The notes under the pieces: generated by a model
Database searches by the model: none
What the model was told of the DNA's origin: nothing
Seen by the model: the letters and a program-made list of their open reading frames with translations, nothing else
Translations under genes and position numbers: made by a program
Part shown: piece by piece, positions 48,911 through 58,886 of the stretch
Numbering within the stretch: position 1 is the stretch's first letter
Layout: every line of letters starts with the position of its first letter
Source of the DNA: Candidatus Nanoarchaeia archaeon
Lineage (GTDB): Archaea > Nanobdellota > Nanobdellia > Woesearchaeales > JACPBV01
Length of the DNA stretch: 64,000 nucleotides
NCBI GenBank assembly: GCA_028279655.1
Contig: JANQNH010000005.1
Coordinates: forward strand, 1-64,000
Direction: 5' to 3'

Positions 48911-49849
48911 CTAGGTCCAAACCTCAATTCCGCTGAACTGTCTGGCATCCATTAAAGAATTCCCAATACCTTTGCCAACAAAGAAGCTCTGCCTGGAAAA
49001 AACACCACCTAAAATATCTGCAAGGGTAGGCTCTTTTTTGTACTCTACCAGTTCAGCCGTAATATTCAGTTTATGTTCGATTAATCCTACTGCCTCTCTC
49101 TTGCCACCTAAAACATCCACTAATCCTAGCTCCTTGGCCTCTTCCCCTAGATAGATCATGCCAGTAGCTAATTCCCTGATTCTCTCTTCAGGTAATCCCC
49201 TGTTCTCAGCAACAGAGCTGATAAAATATCCATGCAGCCTATCTAGATATTTTTGTAACAACATCCTCTCCTCTTCACTAACAGCTTTGAACGGACTTCC
49301 AATATCCTTATACCTGCCAGCAATCAACCTTTGGTAGGTGATGTTATAATCCTTTAACAATCCGGAAAACTCGAGATACGCTATTGTAGCCCCTATAGAT
49401 CCCGTAGTGGACATCCTGCTGGCAACAATAGTATCACAGCTGGATGCAATCCAGTAACCAGCACTAGTACCCATCTCCCGTATCCATGCAACTGTTGTCT
49501 TGTTGGTCCTTTCAATAGCACTTGCTATCTCATCCGTAGCTACCGGAGCTCCGCCAGGAGAATTAATCTCAAAAATAATAGCCTTGATCTGAGGATTTTT
49601 GTCTGCCTGCTCAATAAAATTTACGATAGTTGGAGAATCGGCAACCTCCTGCCCAAAGACGTTATAATTTTCAGTTATTATGATCCCTTTTATAGGGATG
49701 ACTGCTACATTCCCTTCCTGCATTCTAAAATCATCTTCCATAAATATAGAAAGAAACCAGGAGGCTACAAAACTTATTACAAATAGTACTATGAGTATCT
49801 TAATAGCGGTATGCCATCTTCCTTTTCTGTCTTCCTTCTTCATCTTCAT
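48911..49849 (-). CDS. sppA: Signal peptide peptidase SppA (S49)
   Basis: EINSPGGAPVATDEIASAI; GTSAGYWIASSCDTIVASRMSTTGSIG. Confidence 0.92.
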   Translation of the reverse strand: MKMKKEDRKGRWHTAIKILIVLFVISFVASWFLSIFMEDDFRMQEGNVAVIPIKGIIITENYNVFGQEVADSPTIVNFIEQADKNPQIKAIIFEINSPGGAPVATDEIASAIERTNKTTVAWIREMGTSAGYWIASSCDTIVASRMSTTGSIGATIAYLEFSGLLKDYNITYQRLIAGRYKDIGSPFKAVSEEERMLLQKYLDRLHGYFISSVAENRGLPEERIRELATGMIYLGEEAKELGLVDVLGGKREAVGLIEHKLNITAELVEYKKEPTLADILGGVFSRQSFFVGKGIGNSLMDARQFSGIEVWT

Positions 49850-50361
49850 ACTATATAATTTTGCACAGTCTTTGTCTTGCTCAATATCTCACTCAGCCTC
49901 TGATTTGTCTTTGTAAAGAACAGGAACAAAGGATCGATTATCCATAGTAAAACAAAAGGAAAGATTGGTATGATGAACATGTTTCTCACAACAAACTGCC
50001 ATATCGCTCCTTCCTTGACATCACTCATAACACGTATATTAAACAGGATCTTCCCAGGAGTCTGCCTTATCTTGTACTCCATTGAAGCAAAATAAGTCAG
50101 GGCAAGCAAAGCCATCACAAAGGATACTACTGTTAATGTAGCAGTATATCCCTGGTTGGCTGCCAGATAATTGTATGCTTCAGAATAATCTCCGAATTCA
50201 GGTATTGCTTTCTGCAATATTCTCTTAAAAGGGAAGAACAGCACCAGATTGATAATCAAAAGATCGGCTAAAAAAGCCAATAACCTTTTCCATACTAAAG
50301 CAGGACCTGTAAAAGTCCCCTCTTTAGGCAGCTTTAAACCTCTTTTTTTCATTATATCCAT
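49846..50361 (-). CDS. RDD-family membrane protein
   Basis: VWKRLLAFLADLLIINLVL...RQTPGKILFNIRV. Confidence 0.8.
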   Translation of the reverse strand: MDIMKKRGLKLPKEGTFTGPALVWKRLLAFLADLLIINLVLFFPFKRILQKAIPEFGDYSEAYNYLAANQGYTATLTVVSFVMALLALTYFASMEYKIRQTPGKILFNIRVMSDVKEGAIWQFVVRNMFIIPIFPFVLLWIIDPLFLFFTKTNQRLSEILSKTKTVQNYIV

Positions 50362-50400
50362 GTATAAGACAAGTTGTATAAAAAGTTTATTATTTCAAAA

Positions 50401-51183
50401 TTAACCTTTAATTGCTTTTGATTGGATTGCATAAGCAGCCCTTTCGTACTCATAAAGCTCAAAAGCAATTCTTACCAACGCACCGCCTACCATTCCAGCT
50501 AATATACTTACTAGAATGCTTGGATCCAGTTTTCCCATCTGAGCGATATTTACCGATGCTCCTGTTCCTGCGCCAGCAACAATCATTGATTTTAAGTCTA
50601 AAAAAGGATTTTCAGTTGGTTGTAGAGTTCTTTCAAGTGTATACATTATTGGTTGGATTTTCGCTGGATTCAAAATCTTAAGGATCTTTTTGTCAATTTT
50701 GAACTCTGATTCGAATGATCTGACAAACCTTTCAAAATCATATTTCTTCCCAGCGGATAAAAATTCTTCCTGTTTTTTCATCATTCTCCTAATCTTTCCG
50801 AATTTTTTCTTGGTTTTTTCCAGTTTACTTGTTAAGATTTTCAGTTCTCTTTTCAATGTTTTTGCATCAACCGCATTCTTACTCTGAACATGTGGATTGC
50901 TTAGTTTATCTACTGATTCCTCGGATAAGGAAACTGCATTTGATATTCCTTTCTCGACTATGCTCAAGAATCTTCCTCTTCTTCTTAAGATGTTCTGTAT
51001 TATTGAGATTTGTTCCATTCCTCTGCGTTTACTACCTTTGCCCTCCAGCCACCATTCTCTATAGATTGAGATAGACTTCGATGTTCTTTCTTTTAACTTA
51101 AGTCGGATCCTTGATGCCTGCCCAATCTTTGCTTCAATATCCTCAATAGTTTTCTTTACTTCTGTTATTGGTTTATTACTCAT
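50401..51183 (-). CDS. Hypothetical coiled-coil/TM protein
   Basis: 260-aa ORF. Confidence 0.55.
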   Translation of the reverse strand: MSNKPITEVKKTIEDIEAKIGQASRIRLKLKERTSKSISIYREWWLEGKGSKRRGMEQISIIQNILRRRGRFLSIVEKGISNAVSLSEESVDKLSNPHVQSKNAVDAKTLKRELKILTSKLEKTKKKFGKIRRMMKKQEEFLSAGKKYDFERFVRSFESEFKIDKKILKILNPAKIQPIMYTLERTLQPTENPFLDLKSMIVAGAGTGASVNIAQMGKLDPSILVSILAGMVGGALVRIAFELYEYERAAYAIQSKAIKG

Positions 51184-51258
51184 GAGTATCTTATAATCAA
51201 CCTTATATATAAATTTTATCGAAACCTATTTAAACAGATTATATCTACTCTCCTCTAA

Positions 51259-51603
51259 ATGAGTAAAAAGAAGGAAGAACAGGCAAGACAGGACGCTTTA
51301 CAGCAGCAGATTAGTAGGATCCATCTTCCTAGAAACAACCAGAGCTTTGGCATCGTTCAGAGAAGACTGGGTGGGTCAAGAATGGAGGTTAGGTGCTTTG
51401 ATGGAAAGACAAGGATCTGCAGGATACCTGGGAGATTGAAAAGAAGATTATGGGTAAGGGAAGGAGACCTTATTATAGTTGAGCCATGGGAGTTCTCCGG
51501 TGATGAAAAAGGAGACGTGCTCTACAAGTACACAAAAGCACAGCTAGGTTTCCTGAAAAGGAAAGGCTATCTGAAGCAGATGGATGATTTCGAAGAGTTT
51601 TAA
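51259..51603 (+). CDS. eif1a: Translation initiation factor 1A
   Basis: RRLGGSRMEVRCFDGKTRICRIPGRLKRRLWVREGDLIIVEPWEF. Confidence 0.95.
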   Translation: MSKKKEEQARQDALQQQISRIHLPRNNQSFGIVQRRLGGSRMEVRCFDGKTRICRIPGRLKRRLWVREGDLIIVEPWEFSGDEKGDVLYKYTKAQLGFLKRKGYLKQMDDFEEF

Positions 51604-51623
51604 AAACTACAAAAGGTGATAAA

Positions 51624-51815
51624 ATGGCATACAAAGTGGAAGTAGACCAGGAAAAATGTATTGGGTGTGGAGCATGTGCTGCACAATGTGATAATTTTGA
51701 GATGGACGGAGACAAGGCAAAGCCAAAGCAGGCTGAAGTTGAGGAGATTGGTTGCAATAATGATGGTAAGGATGCATGCCCTGTTGAAGCTATAAAAGTA
51801 ACAGAGATGGCATAG
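51624..51815 (+). CDS. Ferredoxin-like 4Fe-4S protein
   Basis: CIGCGACAAQCDNF...DACPVEAI. Confidence 0.88.
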   Translation: MAYKVEVDQEKCIGCGACAAQCDNFEMDGDKAKPKQAEVEEIGCNNDGKDACPVEAIKVTEMA

Positions 51816-52037
51816 ATGGCAGAAGACAAAATAACAAAGGAAATGGGTTTTTCTGAGGTTTTACAGAAATACCCAGAGACAGCATCAATAATGATGAATA
51901 ACGGCCTTCATTGCGTAGGCTGTCATGCAGCTGCCTTTGAGACAATCGAGCAAGGCTGCACAGCCCATGGCATGAAACCAGAAGACATTGATAAGATGGT
52001 CAAGGAGATGAATGAGGCCATAGAGAAGAAGGATTAA
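51816..52037 (+). CDS. DUF1858-like small protein
   Basis: SEVLQKYPETASIMMNNGLHCVGCHAAAFETIEQGCTAHGM. Confidence 0.8.
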   Translation: MAEDKITKEMGFSEVLQKYPETASIMMNNGLHCVGCHAAAFETIEQGCTAHGMKPEDIDKMVKEMNEAIEKKD

Positions 52038-52054
52038 ATTTTTAAATATTTTTT

Positions 52055-52426
52055 CTATTTTTCTACTTCAGAATGTGACTCCAACAACTCAGGTAAATCC
52101 CTAATATCTTGCTCTGTTGTTAAATACTCCAGATTGTCATGCTCCCCTATTCCATCCATAATCTGTTGTTGAACAACACCAGCATCAGAGCCATAAACAG
52201 GCAAAGCCACATAGATTTTCTTACTTGACCATTGCTTTGCTCTTTCCCCTATTTTCTCCCAACACCTCATTTGATTATCTTTAGATGGTTGTACTACAAG
52301 CGTATCCTGGACTATATTTGGACCATCATACGTGCAAAGACAACCACCCCTCATGGGAAAATCACCACTTACTATACTACGCAGAGCTACACTTGGTACA
52401 CCATGATGATATATTGGAATACCCAT
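52055..52426 (-). CDS. Hypothetical protein
   Basis: 123-aa ORF. Confidence 0.5.
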   Translation of the reverse strand: MGIPIYHHGVPSVALRSIVSGDFPMRGGCLCTYDGPNIVQDTLVVQPSKDNQMRCWEKIGERAKQWSSKKIYVALPVYGSDAGVVQQQIMDGIGEHDNLEYLTTEQDIRDLPELLESHSEVEK

Positions 52427-52508
52427 AACCTAAGAGAATAGGGTTCTATTTAAAAAGCTTATTAACAGAATTAAACATTAGTTTTTTAAATAAACTTTTT
52501 CTTTTTTA

Positions 52509-52904
52509 TTGTATATGTCAAAAGGAGCCTATTGTTTGGTAATGGTGCTTGGAAAGAACAAAAGAATCGAGATAGGTAAACTGGGCAAAATACAATTCCT
52601 GAAAGGTTACTATTGTTATGTTGGCTCTGCCTTAAACAGTCTGGAAAAAAGAATAGAACGACACAAGAGGAAAGAAAAGAGATTGCATTGGCATATAGAC
52701 CATTTCCTAAAACATGCAAAGATAATTGATACCATAAAAATAGAAACAGATAAAAAGGTAGAGTGTACGATAAGTAAGAATATAGCTAAGATTGCAGATG
52801 ATACTATCAGCGGTTTCGGATGCTCAGATTGCAAATGCAGTAGCCACCTATATTATTCCAAAAAAAATCCTGGTAAACTTATAAAATGCACCTTGAAAAA
52901 ATAA
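52509..52904 (+). CDS. DUF123/GIY-YIG-like nuclease domain protein
   Basis: GKIQFLKGYYCYVGSALNSLEKRIERHKRKEKRLHWHIDHFL. Confidence 0.85.
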   Translation: MYMSKGAYCLVMVLGKNKRIEIGKLGKIQFLKGYYCYVGSALNSLEKRIERHKRKEKRLHWHIDHFLKHAKIIDTIKIETDKKVECTISKNIAKIADDTISGFGCSDCKCSSHLYYSKKNPGKLIKCTLKK

Positions 52905-53584
52905 AAAAAGACCTGCAAAGCCTGGCGAATCCAGAAAAAGCTAGATTACTACAGGGATTCTTCAAGACTGGAAAAGGGGAGTATGGGGAAGGAGACATAT
53001 TCCTTGGCATTATGGTCCCTCAACAAAGGGAGATAGCAAAGAGATACAAAGACCTATCTTTAAATGATATCCAACAACTCCTAAAAAGCAAGATCCATGA
53101 ACACAGATTGACTTCGTTATTCATACTTATCGACAATTATCAGAAAGCAGATCAAATCACAAAAGAGGAGATATTCAAATTCTACTTAAAAAACACAAAA
53201 AACATCAACAATTGGGATCTGATAGACCTTTCTGCACCGAAAATTGTAGGGCACTACCTCCTTGATAAACCAAGAGACATTCTATATAAACTGGCAAAAT
53301 CGAAGAGCCTATGGGAAAAGAGAATATCTATCTTAGCTACAGCTCAGTTTATAAGGAACAACCAATTTGAAGATACGTTAAGGATATCAGAGATACTGTT
53401 AAACGATTCTCACGATCTGATCCATAAAGGAGTAGGCTGGATGTTAAGGGAGGTAGGAAAGAAGGACCGGAAGGTTGAGGAGAGCTTCCTTAAGAAACAT
53501 TATAAGATCATGCCTAGAACTATGTTGAGATATGCTATTGAGAAATTTCCAGAAGGAAAAAGGAAGTTCTATATGAAAAAATAA
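52886..53584 (+). CDS. AlkD-like DNA alkylation repair protein
   Basis: GIMVPQQREIAKRYKDL...NNWDLIDLSAPKIVG...WEKRISILATAQFI. Confidence 0.88.
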   Translation: MHLEKIKKDLQSLANPEKARLLQGFFKTGKGEYGEGDIFLGIMVPQQREIAKRYKDLSLNDIQQLLKSKIHEHRLTSLFILIDNYQKADQITKEEIFKFYLKNTKNINNWDLIDLSAPKIVGHYLLDKPRDILYKLAKSKSLWEKRISILATAQFIRNNQFEDTLRISEILLNDSHDLIHKGVGWMLREVGKKDRKVEESFLKKHYKIMPRTMLRYAIEKFPEGKRKFYMKK

Positions 53585-53612
53585 AAAAATATTTAAATCC
53601 GTCAATATACAT

Positions 53613-54056
53613 ATGAAAATGGGGGTGAAATCCATGAATACAAAAAGAATCTTTGGAGCAGCTGTTGTCATCACCATATTTGGGATGATATGGACAATGG
53701 TAACCTGTGCTGGACTTTTCGGTTGGGTATATGAGATACCGCCAATAATATGGAAGGACGCATCAGAGATGATGACCCTGACAAACACTATACTTTCTAT
53801 AGTATGGGGCTTCCTGACAGCTATCTTGTTCACTTTGATGTATGCTGTATTGTACAAGGGGATCCCTGGAAAAGGAGTAAAGAAAGGGATAATATATGGG
53901 TTTATAGTATATCTGATAGGTACATTCAGCGGAATTGTTGGTATGCCTCTATACATGACTATATCTCCGGTTGTAGTGGTGTACTGGGTATTGAATTACC
54001 TTGTAAGTTCCATCATAATGGGGGCAATTGTAGGAGCTATCTATAAGCCAAAATAG
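53613..54056 (+). CDS. Hypothetical four-TM membrane protein
   Basis: Hydrophobic 147-aa ORF. Confidence 0.6.
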   Translation: MKMGVKSMNTKRIFGAAVVITIFGMIWTMVTCAGLFGWVYEIPPIIWKDASEMMTLTNTILSIVWGFLTAILFTLMYAVLYKGIPGKGVKKGIIYGFIVYLIGTFSGIVGMPLYMTISPVVVVYWVLNYLVSSIIMGAIVGAIYKPK

Positions 54057-54086
54057 ATCTTTTTTCTTTATTTTTTATTATCGAAA

Positions 54087-54743
54087 ATGAAAAATCAAAA
54101 AAACATACCAAAAGTAATGCAGACCCTGGAGAAACACTTCAATTTCTCAGAAAGGACTACTCTTAACAGGATGAGAAGAAAACCAGATCCGTTTAAGATA
54201 CTCATTTCTTGCTTGTTGTCGTTAAGGACCCAGGATAAGAATACAGAAATTGCTTCAGAAAGACTTTTTGCTGTTTCAGATACTCCTCAAGGAATTATTA
54301 AGATACCCATGAGAAAATTGGAGAAGTTAATATTTAAGTCAGGACATTATAGGAAAAAAGCTAGGACATTAAAGCACGTTTCTACAGAGCTTATCAAAAG
54401 GTTTGATGGAAAAGTACCTCAGACAAAAGAGGAATTGATGTCAATAAAAGGCATTGGACCTAAGACTGCAAATATAGTGTTGAATTTCGCATTTAACCAG
54501 TTAGTTATTCCAGTGGATGTCCACGTCCATGTTATTGCAAACAGGTTAGGATGGGTCAATGCAAAAACACCAGAGGAAACAGAAAAACAGTTAGAAAAAG
54601 TTGTTCATAAAAAATATTGGAGAGAGATTAATGGAATCTTTGTTTTGTTTGGGAAGGAGCTATGTATAACTATCTCACCCTGGTGTTCTAGGTGTCCAGT
54701 TAGTGGGCTTTGTCCGAGACTGGGAGTAATTAGAAGCAGGTAA
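54087..54743 (+). CDS. nth: Endonuclease III
   Basis: IKGIGPKTANIVLNFAF...VDVHVHVIANRLGWV; C-x6-C-x2-C-x5-C cluster. Confidence 0.93.
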   Translation: MKNQKNIPKVMQTLEKHFNFSERTTLNRMRRKPDPFKILISCLLSLRTQDKNTEIASERLFAVSDTPQGIIKIPMRKLEKLIFKSGHYRKKARTLKHVSTELIKRFDGKVPQTKEELMSIKGIGPKTANIVLNFAFNQLVIPVDVHVHVIANRLGWVNAKTPEETEKQLEKVVHKKYWREINGIFVLFGKELCITISPWCSRCPVSGLCPRLGVIRSR

Positions 54744-54797
54744 TTCTAAAACCAAAGATTTAAAAATAGGGAACAGAATCCTACTCCAGATAATAGA

Positions 54798-55349
54798 ATG
54801 AAAAAGAGCAAAATTACAATAACAGACATCTCAGATGATGTATTGAAGAAAAAAGGATTCGACCATAAAGGATGCTACGGATGCTCCTGCAACGATTCCT
54901 GCTGCAGGTATGGCTGTGAAGTAGATAAAGAATCTTATGATTTGATATTCCAGAATAGAAAGATAATAGAAAAAAGCATAGGAATTAAGTTAGAGGAATG
55001 CTTTGAAAAGGAATGGTCTGATGATGACGAATACCTGGGTAATAATTCTGTAGATACAAAAACATTCAAAGGTTATTGTGCATTTAAGCTTAAAGACAAG
55101 AAGGGTTGTATCTTATTTGAGCTGGTCTCAAAAAATAAGGTTTCAAGAAGGATAATCCCATCAATATGCAGGCTCTATCCTTTAACATGGGGTAATGGGA
55201 AGCTTACCATAACTGACGATAGAGAAAAACACTGCAACTACCTTCAAAAAGACAACAAGAGCAAAAAAACTGTTTTAGAGACACAGATGGAGCATGTTAA
55301 AGACATATTCCATATCGAAGGAAAAGCTAAAGAGATTATTTCTTCTTAA
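54798..55349 (+). CDS. YkgJ-like Cys-cluster protein
   Basis: GCYGCSCNDSCCRYGCEVD; CRLYPLTWG. Confidence 0.6.
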   Translation: MKKSKITITDISDDVLKKKGFDHKGCYGCSCNDSCCRYGCEVDKESYDLIFQNRKIIEKSIGIKLEECFEKEWSDDDEYLGNNSVDTKTFKGYCAFKLKDKKGCILFELVSKNKVSRRIIPSICRLYPLTWGNGKLTITDDREKHCNYLQKDNKSKKTVLETQMEHVKDIFHIEGKAKEIISS

Positions 55350-55412
55350 ATCACAAAGACTTTTTCTAGGATTTGTGATTCCCTAAAATGTCAGGAATTT
55401 TCCACCAGTTTA

Positions 55413-55434
55413 AAATTAGCAAATTTGCTAATTT
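55413..55434. terminator. Probable bidirectional terminator between convergent genes
   Basis: Perfect 22-bp palindrome AAATTAGCAAATTTGCTAATTT followed by T-run. Confidence 0.55.
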
Positions 55435-55763
55435 TTTTGAAGGTATTCGTCAACATCCTCTGGCTTCTTGAAGATTACTTCTGCAAAATCTCCTTCATTT
55501 AGCTCGCATTCATGAAGGCCGTGGTCCTTGCATACCTTTGGACGCTTATCATAATTCTTACACTTGAATGTCTTCTCATCTATATGCTTGCATGGTGTCC
55601 TTATCTCAACCTGCCAATCACCATCATTGTCTAGATAGACCATCACCCCCTTATGCAGCAGCATCCACCTTATCTCATCCCAGTCCTCATCATCCTTGGG
55701 GGTGGCGTAATCTAGGGTGATATACCTGCAGCATTCTGCATTGCATTCATCGCACGTTACCAT
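55428..55763 (-). CDS. YkgJ-family Cys-cluster protein
   Basis: CDECNAECCRYITLDY; CKHIDEKTFKCKNYDKRPKVCKDH. Confidence 0.75.
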   Translation of the reverse strand: MVTCDECNAECCRYITLDYATPKDDEDWDEIRWMLLHKGVMVYLDNDGDWQVEIRTPCKHIDEKTFKCKNYDKRPKVCKDHGLHECELNEGDFAEVIFKKPEDVDEYLQKN

Positions 55764-55809
55764 TTTTTAGAATTAATCCTTAAGTTATATTTAAACTTAA
55801 TGTCTTTTA

Positions 55810-55904
55810 CAATGCTCCCAAGCGGAGTCCAATTAGGATAACTTGCCTTGCGAAAGTACTTGGCTGCTTCAGAACATACCAGACTCGCACGGAGCGCAGC
55901 ATTG
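55810..55904 (+). repeat. Structured intergenic repeat, copy 1
   Basis: CAATGCTCCCAAGCGGAGTCC...TGCGAAAGTACTTGG...CACGGAGCGCAGCATTG. Confidence 0.85.
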
Positions 55905-55908
55905 TAAC

Positions 55909-56514
55909 TCATCCAATAAAGTCCAATATCTGGGTATTCTTGTCAAAACGTCTTTTCTCTGTCCGTAAAGACTCCCAATTATGGAACTTCTTAGGGATGT
56001 TATGGAGAAAATATCGTTTATTTTTCCTAGTCTCTATGAATTGGCTGTCATAATATGTCTCCCAGAAAGAATCTTCATTGAAGTCCATCAGCCCTTCAAG
56101 AAGCGAATTTATAGGCATCTTTGCTTCAAATTCAGGGAGCAGCTTCTCTATGCTATCAACATACTTCTTCAACGGGTGTTTTCCTGATATAACAAAAGTA
56201 CCTCTCCTACTTTCGATCATCACAGTAAATAATGGGAATCTTGATAGAAACCATTCTGCAACCATATCCTCAACATAATGTTCTGGATCTATTCTTCCAT
56301 AGACTATCCCATGCTTGCTGATCTTAAGTCGTGAGAATGCCCTGCTTCTTTGGTAGCATCCAGCTACCTGCCTGTTCCAGTTGTACACTGTCCTGGCTTC
56401 CTTGGTTGATACAGACTCTATCTCTGATTCGCCCTGGTACCTAAGCTTATCAAATATCCCTTGCTTAAAATCCTTATGTCGATATGCTAGGTTAAATTCT
56501 TTTTCTATTTGCAT
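55909..56514 (-). CDS. DUF4130/TIGR03915-like protein
   Basis: NRQVAGCYQRSRAFSRLKISKHGIVYGRIDPEHYVEDMVAEWFLSRFPLFTVMIESRRGTFV; shares operon with TIGR03916-like radical SAM gene. Confidence 0.75.
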   Translation of the reverse strand: MQIEKEFNLAYRHKDFKQGIFDKLRYQGESEIESVSTKEARTVYNWNRQVAGCYQRSRAFSRLKISKHGIVYGRIDPEHYVEDMVAEWFLSRFPLFTVMIESRRGTFVISGKHPLKKYVDSIEKLLPEFEAKMPINSLLEGLMDFNEDSFWETYYDSQFIETRKNKRYFLHNIPKKFHNWESLRTEKRRFDKNTQILDFIG

Positions 56515-56532
56515 TTTAGTCTCTAGTATAGT

Positions 56533-57714
56533 TCATTTAATATCTAGGTTTATTAAATGATTAAATTTAGGATGACTAGTGATTTCATTTAATCTTCTGA
56601 TATCCAGAGGAGATAATTTTTTGGATCTTAAACGGGGAATTCGCTTATTGTAAATCCAATTGATAGCAGAGTTCTTAGATATATTTTTAGATTCTGCAAA
56701 TTTTATTGAGGCAACCTTACCAAACCTTAGGTACACCTCTATTACCTCTAAAATATCTTTTAGATCATATTTGCTAAAATATCTCCTTATTTGTGTTTCA
56801 ATCAATCTGTCTCTTTTATATGAAATTGAACTATTAATGAAGTTTGCAAATTTTGCAGCATCTTTTGCATGAATGGTAAGCTCATGTGTTTTGTCTTTCT
56901 TTTTGTATAATTTACAGCATATTTTTAGTTTTTCTTCCAAAAAATATTTGATTTGATCTAAGACAAAAGGATTTTTTTGACTAAGGGAAATCTTTGGGCT
57001 ACTCTTACAGTAGATACTACCTTCAGCATCGAAAAATCCAGAAAGAAAGGACATCATATTTGTCACACTATTTAAGATCTCTTCTGGAATTTTTTGACCC
57101 TTCTCTGTGATTTCAAGATAGAACTGAACAACATCTTTTGTCTTAACTCTCACTAACCAAAATCTGAGGTGTTTTTGATCCTTAGAAACAATTACTCTTG
57201 GGTTAGTCGAATATGCTTGAGAAAATCTTCTAGCGAATTCTTCCATAAATTCTTTTGATTTTCCACTAATCGATATACAGTAATCTTCAGTACGATGTCC
57301 ATCTCCCATCCATGCACCTATAATCCATGCTACATTTCCATCAATTTTATCTTTAAACTTATAAGAAGGATATTGCATGTATTTTGAAAGTCTTCTTTGG
57401 GCTATTTTCATTGCTTGAAACTTATCTCTAGAAATTCCTCTTTCATTCAGAATCTTCCACAAATGAAAAGAAGAAATATCTAATCTTTTTTCAATTTCAG
57501 ATGTACCTACTTTCTCATTAATGTAAATAGCTATTGCCTGGTTTAGAATTTGAGGAGGGATTCTCTTTGGTTTATTCAGTATCCCTTCTCTAGACAAATG
57601 ATTAAAAACAGCATATTGAGAAACATTAAACATTTTAGCAATCTTATGAGTATTAGGGGTTTTTCTATAGGCCTCTTCCCATTTTCTTTTAAGCTCAATC
57701 GGTAGTGCTTTCAT
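56533..57714 (-). CDS. Free-standing LAGLIDADG homing-endonuclease-like protein with N-terminal HTH
   Basis: IIGAWMGDGHRTEDY and LSGFFDAEGSIYCK motifs. Confidence 0.88.
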   Translation of the reverse strand: MKALPIELKRKWEEAYRKTPNTHKIAKMFNVSQYAVFNHLSREGILNKPKRIPPQILNQAIAIYINEKVGTSEIEKRLDISSFHLWKILNERGISRDKFQAMKIAQRRLSKYMQYPSYKFKDKIDGNVAWIIGAWMGDGHRTEDYCISISGKSKEFMEEFARRFSQAYSTNPRVIVSKDQKHLRFWLVRVKTKDVVQFYLEITEKGQKIPEEILNSVTNMMSFLSGFFDAEGSIYCKSSPKISLSQKNPFVLDQIKYFLEEKLKICCKLYKKKDKTHELTIHAKDAAKFANFINSSISYKRDRLIETQIRRYFSKYDLKDILEVIEVYLRFGKVASIKFAESKNISKNSAINWIYNKRIPRLRSKKLSPLDIRRLNEITSHPKFNHLINLDIK

Positions 57715-58860
57715 CTAAATCACTCCGCTCTGCCTAATTAAAGGATTTAGTGAAAGCTGGACCGTTCCATTGAACTTAATAAATGGCAGTGCTCTTTTTA
57801 ATACAACCCCAATACTCTTAAGTTGTCTTTGTTTAGTTAGCTTCTCTTTTGATTTTTGCATTTGTGTTATTCTATAGGCTGATTGTAATCCAATGCCTGG
57901 TACTTTGATAAGGTCTTCATAAGTAGCCTCATTTATATCGAGTGGATATAAATCCCGATTTTTCAAAGCAATACTCACTTTTGGATCCTGATTTAATGGA
58001 AGATTATCTCTATCATCAAAAACCAGTTCATTTAATTTGAACTTATATTTTCTTAGTAACCAATCACATCTAAAAAGAAAATTTTCTCTCTTTAACGGAA
58101 CTTTATTTTTATTCTCCAAAGGGGTCTTAGGAACAGGTGAAAACGCAGAATAATATCCCCTTTTTAGCTTAAAATTCTTGTATTCCCAGTCCACCATAGA
58201 CAATATCTCCATATCTGTTTCATCAGAGCTTCCTACGACTAGTTGTGTTGTCTGTCCTGAGGGGATCTTCATCCTTTTGAGCCATGCCTGCCTTCTAAGT
58301 ATGTCAATCTTGAAGTCCTTCACAGAGCTTATCTCGGCAAGCCTTGATTTGTTTGGGGCTTCAAGGTTTATGGACATCCTATCAGAGAATTCTGATGCAT
58401 GCTTTATCATGTCGTAAGAGGTTCCTGGAAGAACCTTGAAGTGGATATAGCCCTGAAACTTGTATTTGTTCCGTATTATGTTCACAGCTTCGATCATATT
58501 TTCTGTCGTATTGTCAGGATCCTTCTCTACAGCAGAGCTTATGAAAAGGCCCTCTACATAATTCCTTACATATAATGACATAAAGACCTTAGCAAACTCC
58601 TCCGGCTCGAATCTTGCCTTGTTTTTGTTGCACCCAGCTGCATTAGCGCAGTACTTGCAGTCAAAAGAGCATGCATTAGAATAGAGCGTTTTCCATAGTG
58701 AGATGCATTGTCCATCCTCTGTGAATGAGTGGCATATCCCGCATCCCGCTGCATTTCCTATCCTGTCGTTAGTGCTTACCTTCCTGTTGGAAGAAGAGCT
58801 AGCACAAGAGTCCCACTTTGCAGACTGACCTAATATCTCTACCTTCCTAAGGGTGTTCAT
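57715..58860 (-). CDS. TIGR03916-like radical SAM protein (putative DNA modification/repair)
   Basis: NACSFDCKYC; C-terminal HhH VPGIGLQSAYRI. Confidence 0.88.
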   Translation of the reverse strand: MNTLRKVEILGQSAKWDSCASSSSNRKVSTNDRIGNAAGCGICHSFTEDGQCISLWKTLYSNACSFDCKYCANAAGCNKNKARFEPEEFAKVFMSLYVRNYVEGLFISSAVEKDPDNTTENMIEAVNIIRNKYKFQGYIHFKVLPGTSYDMIKHASEFSDRMSINLEAPNKSRLAEISSVKDFKIDILRRQAWLKRMKIPSGQTTQLVVGSSDETDMEILSMVDWEYKNFKLKRGYYSAFSPVPKTPLENKNKVPLKRENFLFRCDWLLRKYKFKLNELVFDDRDNLPLNQDPKVSIALKNRDLYPLDINEATYEDLIKVPGIGLQSAYRITQMQKSKEKLTKQRQLKSIGVVLKRALPFIKFNGTVQLSLNPLIRQSGVI

Positions 58861-58886
58861 TTATTATACCTTTACAACTTAAGTGA

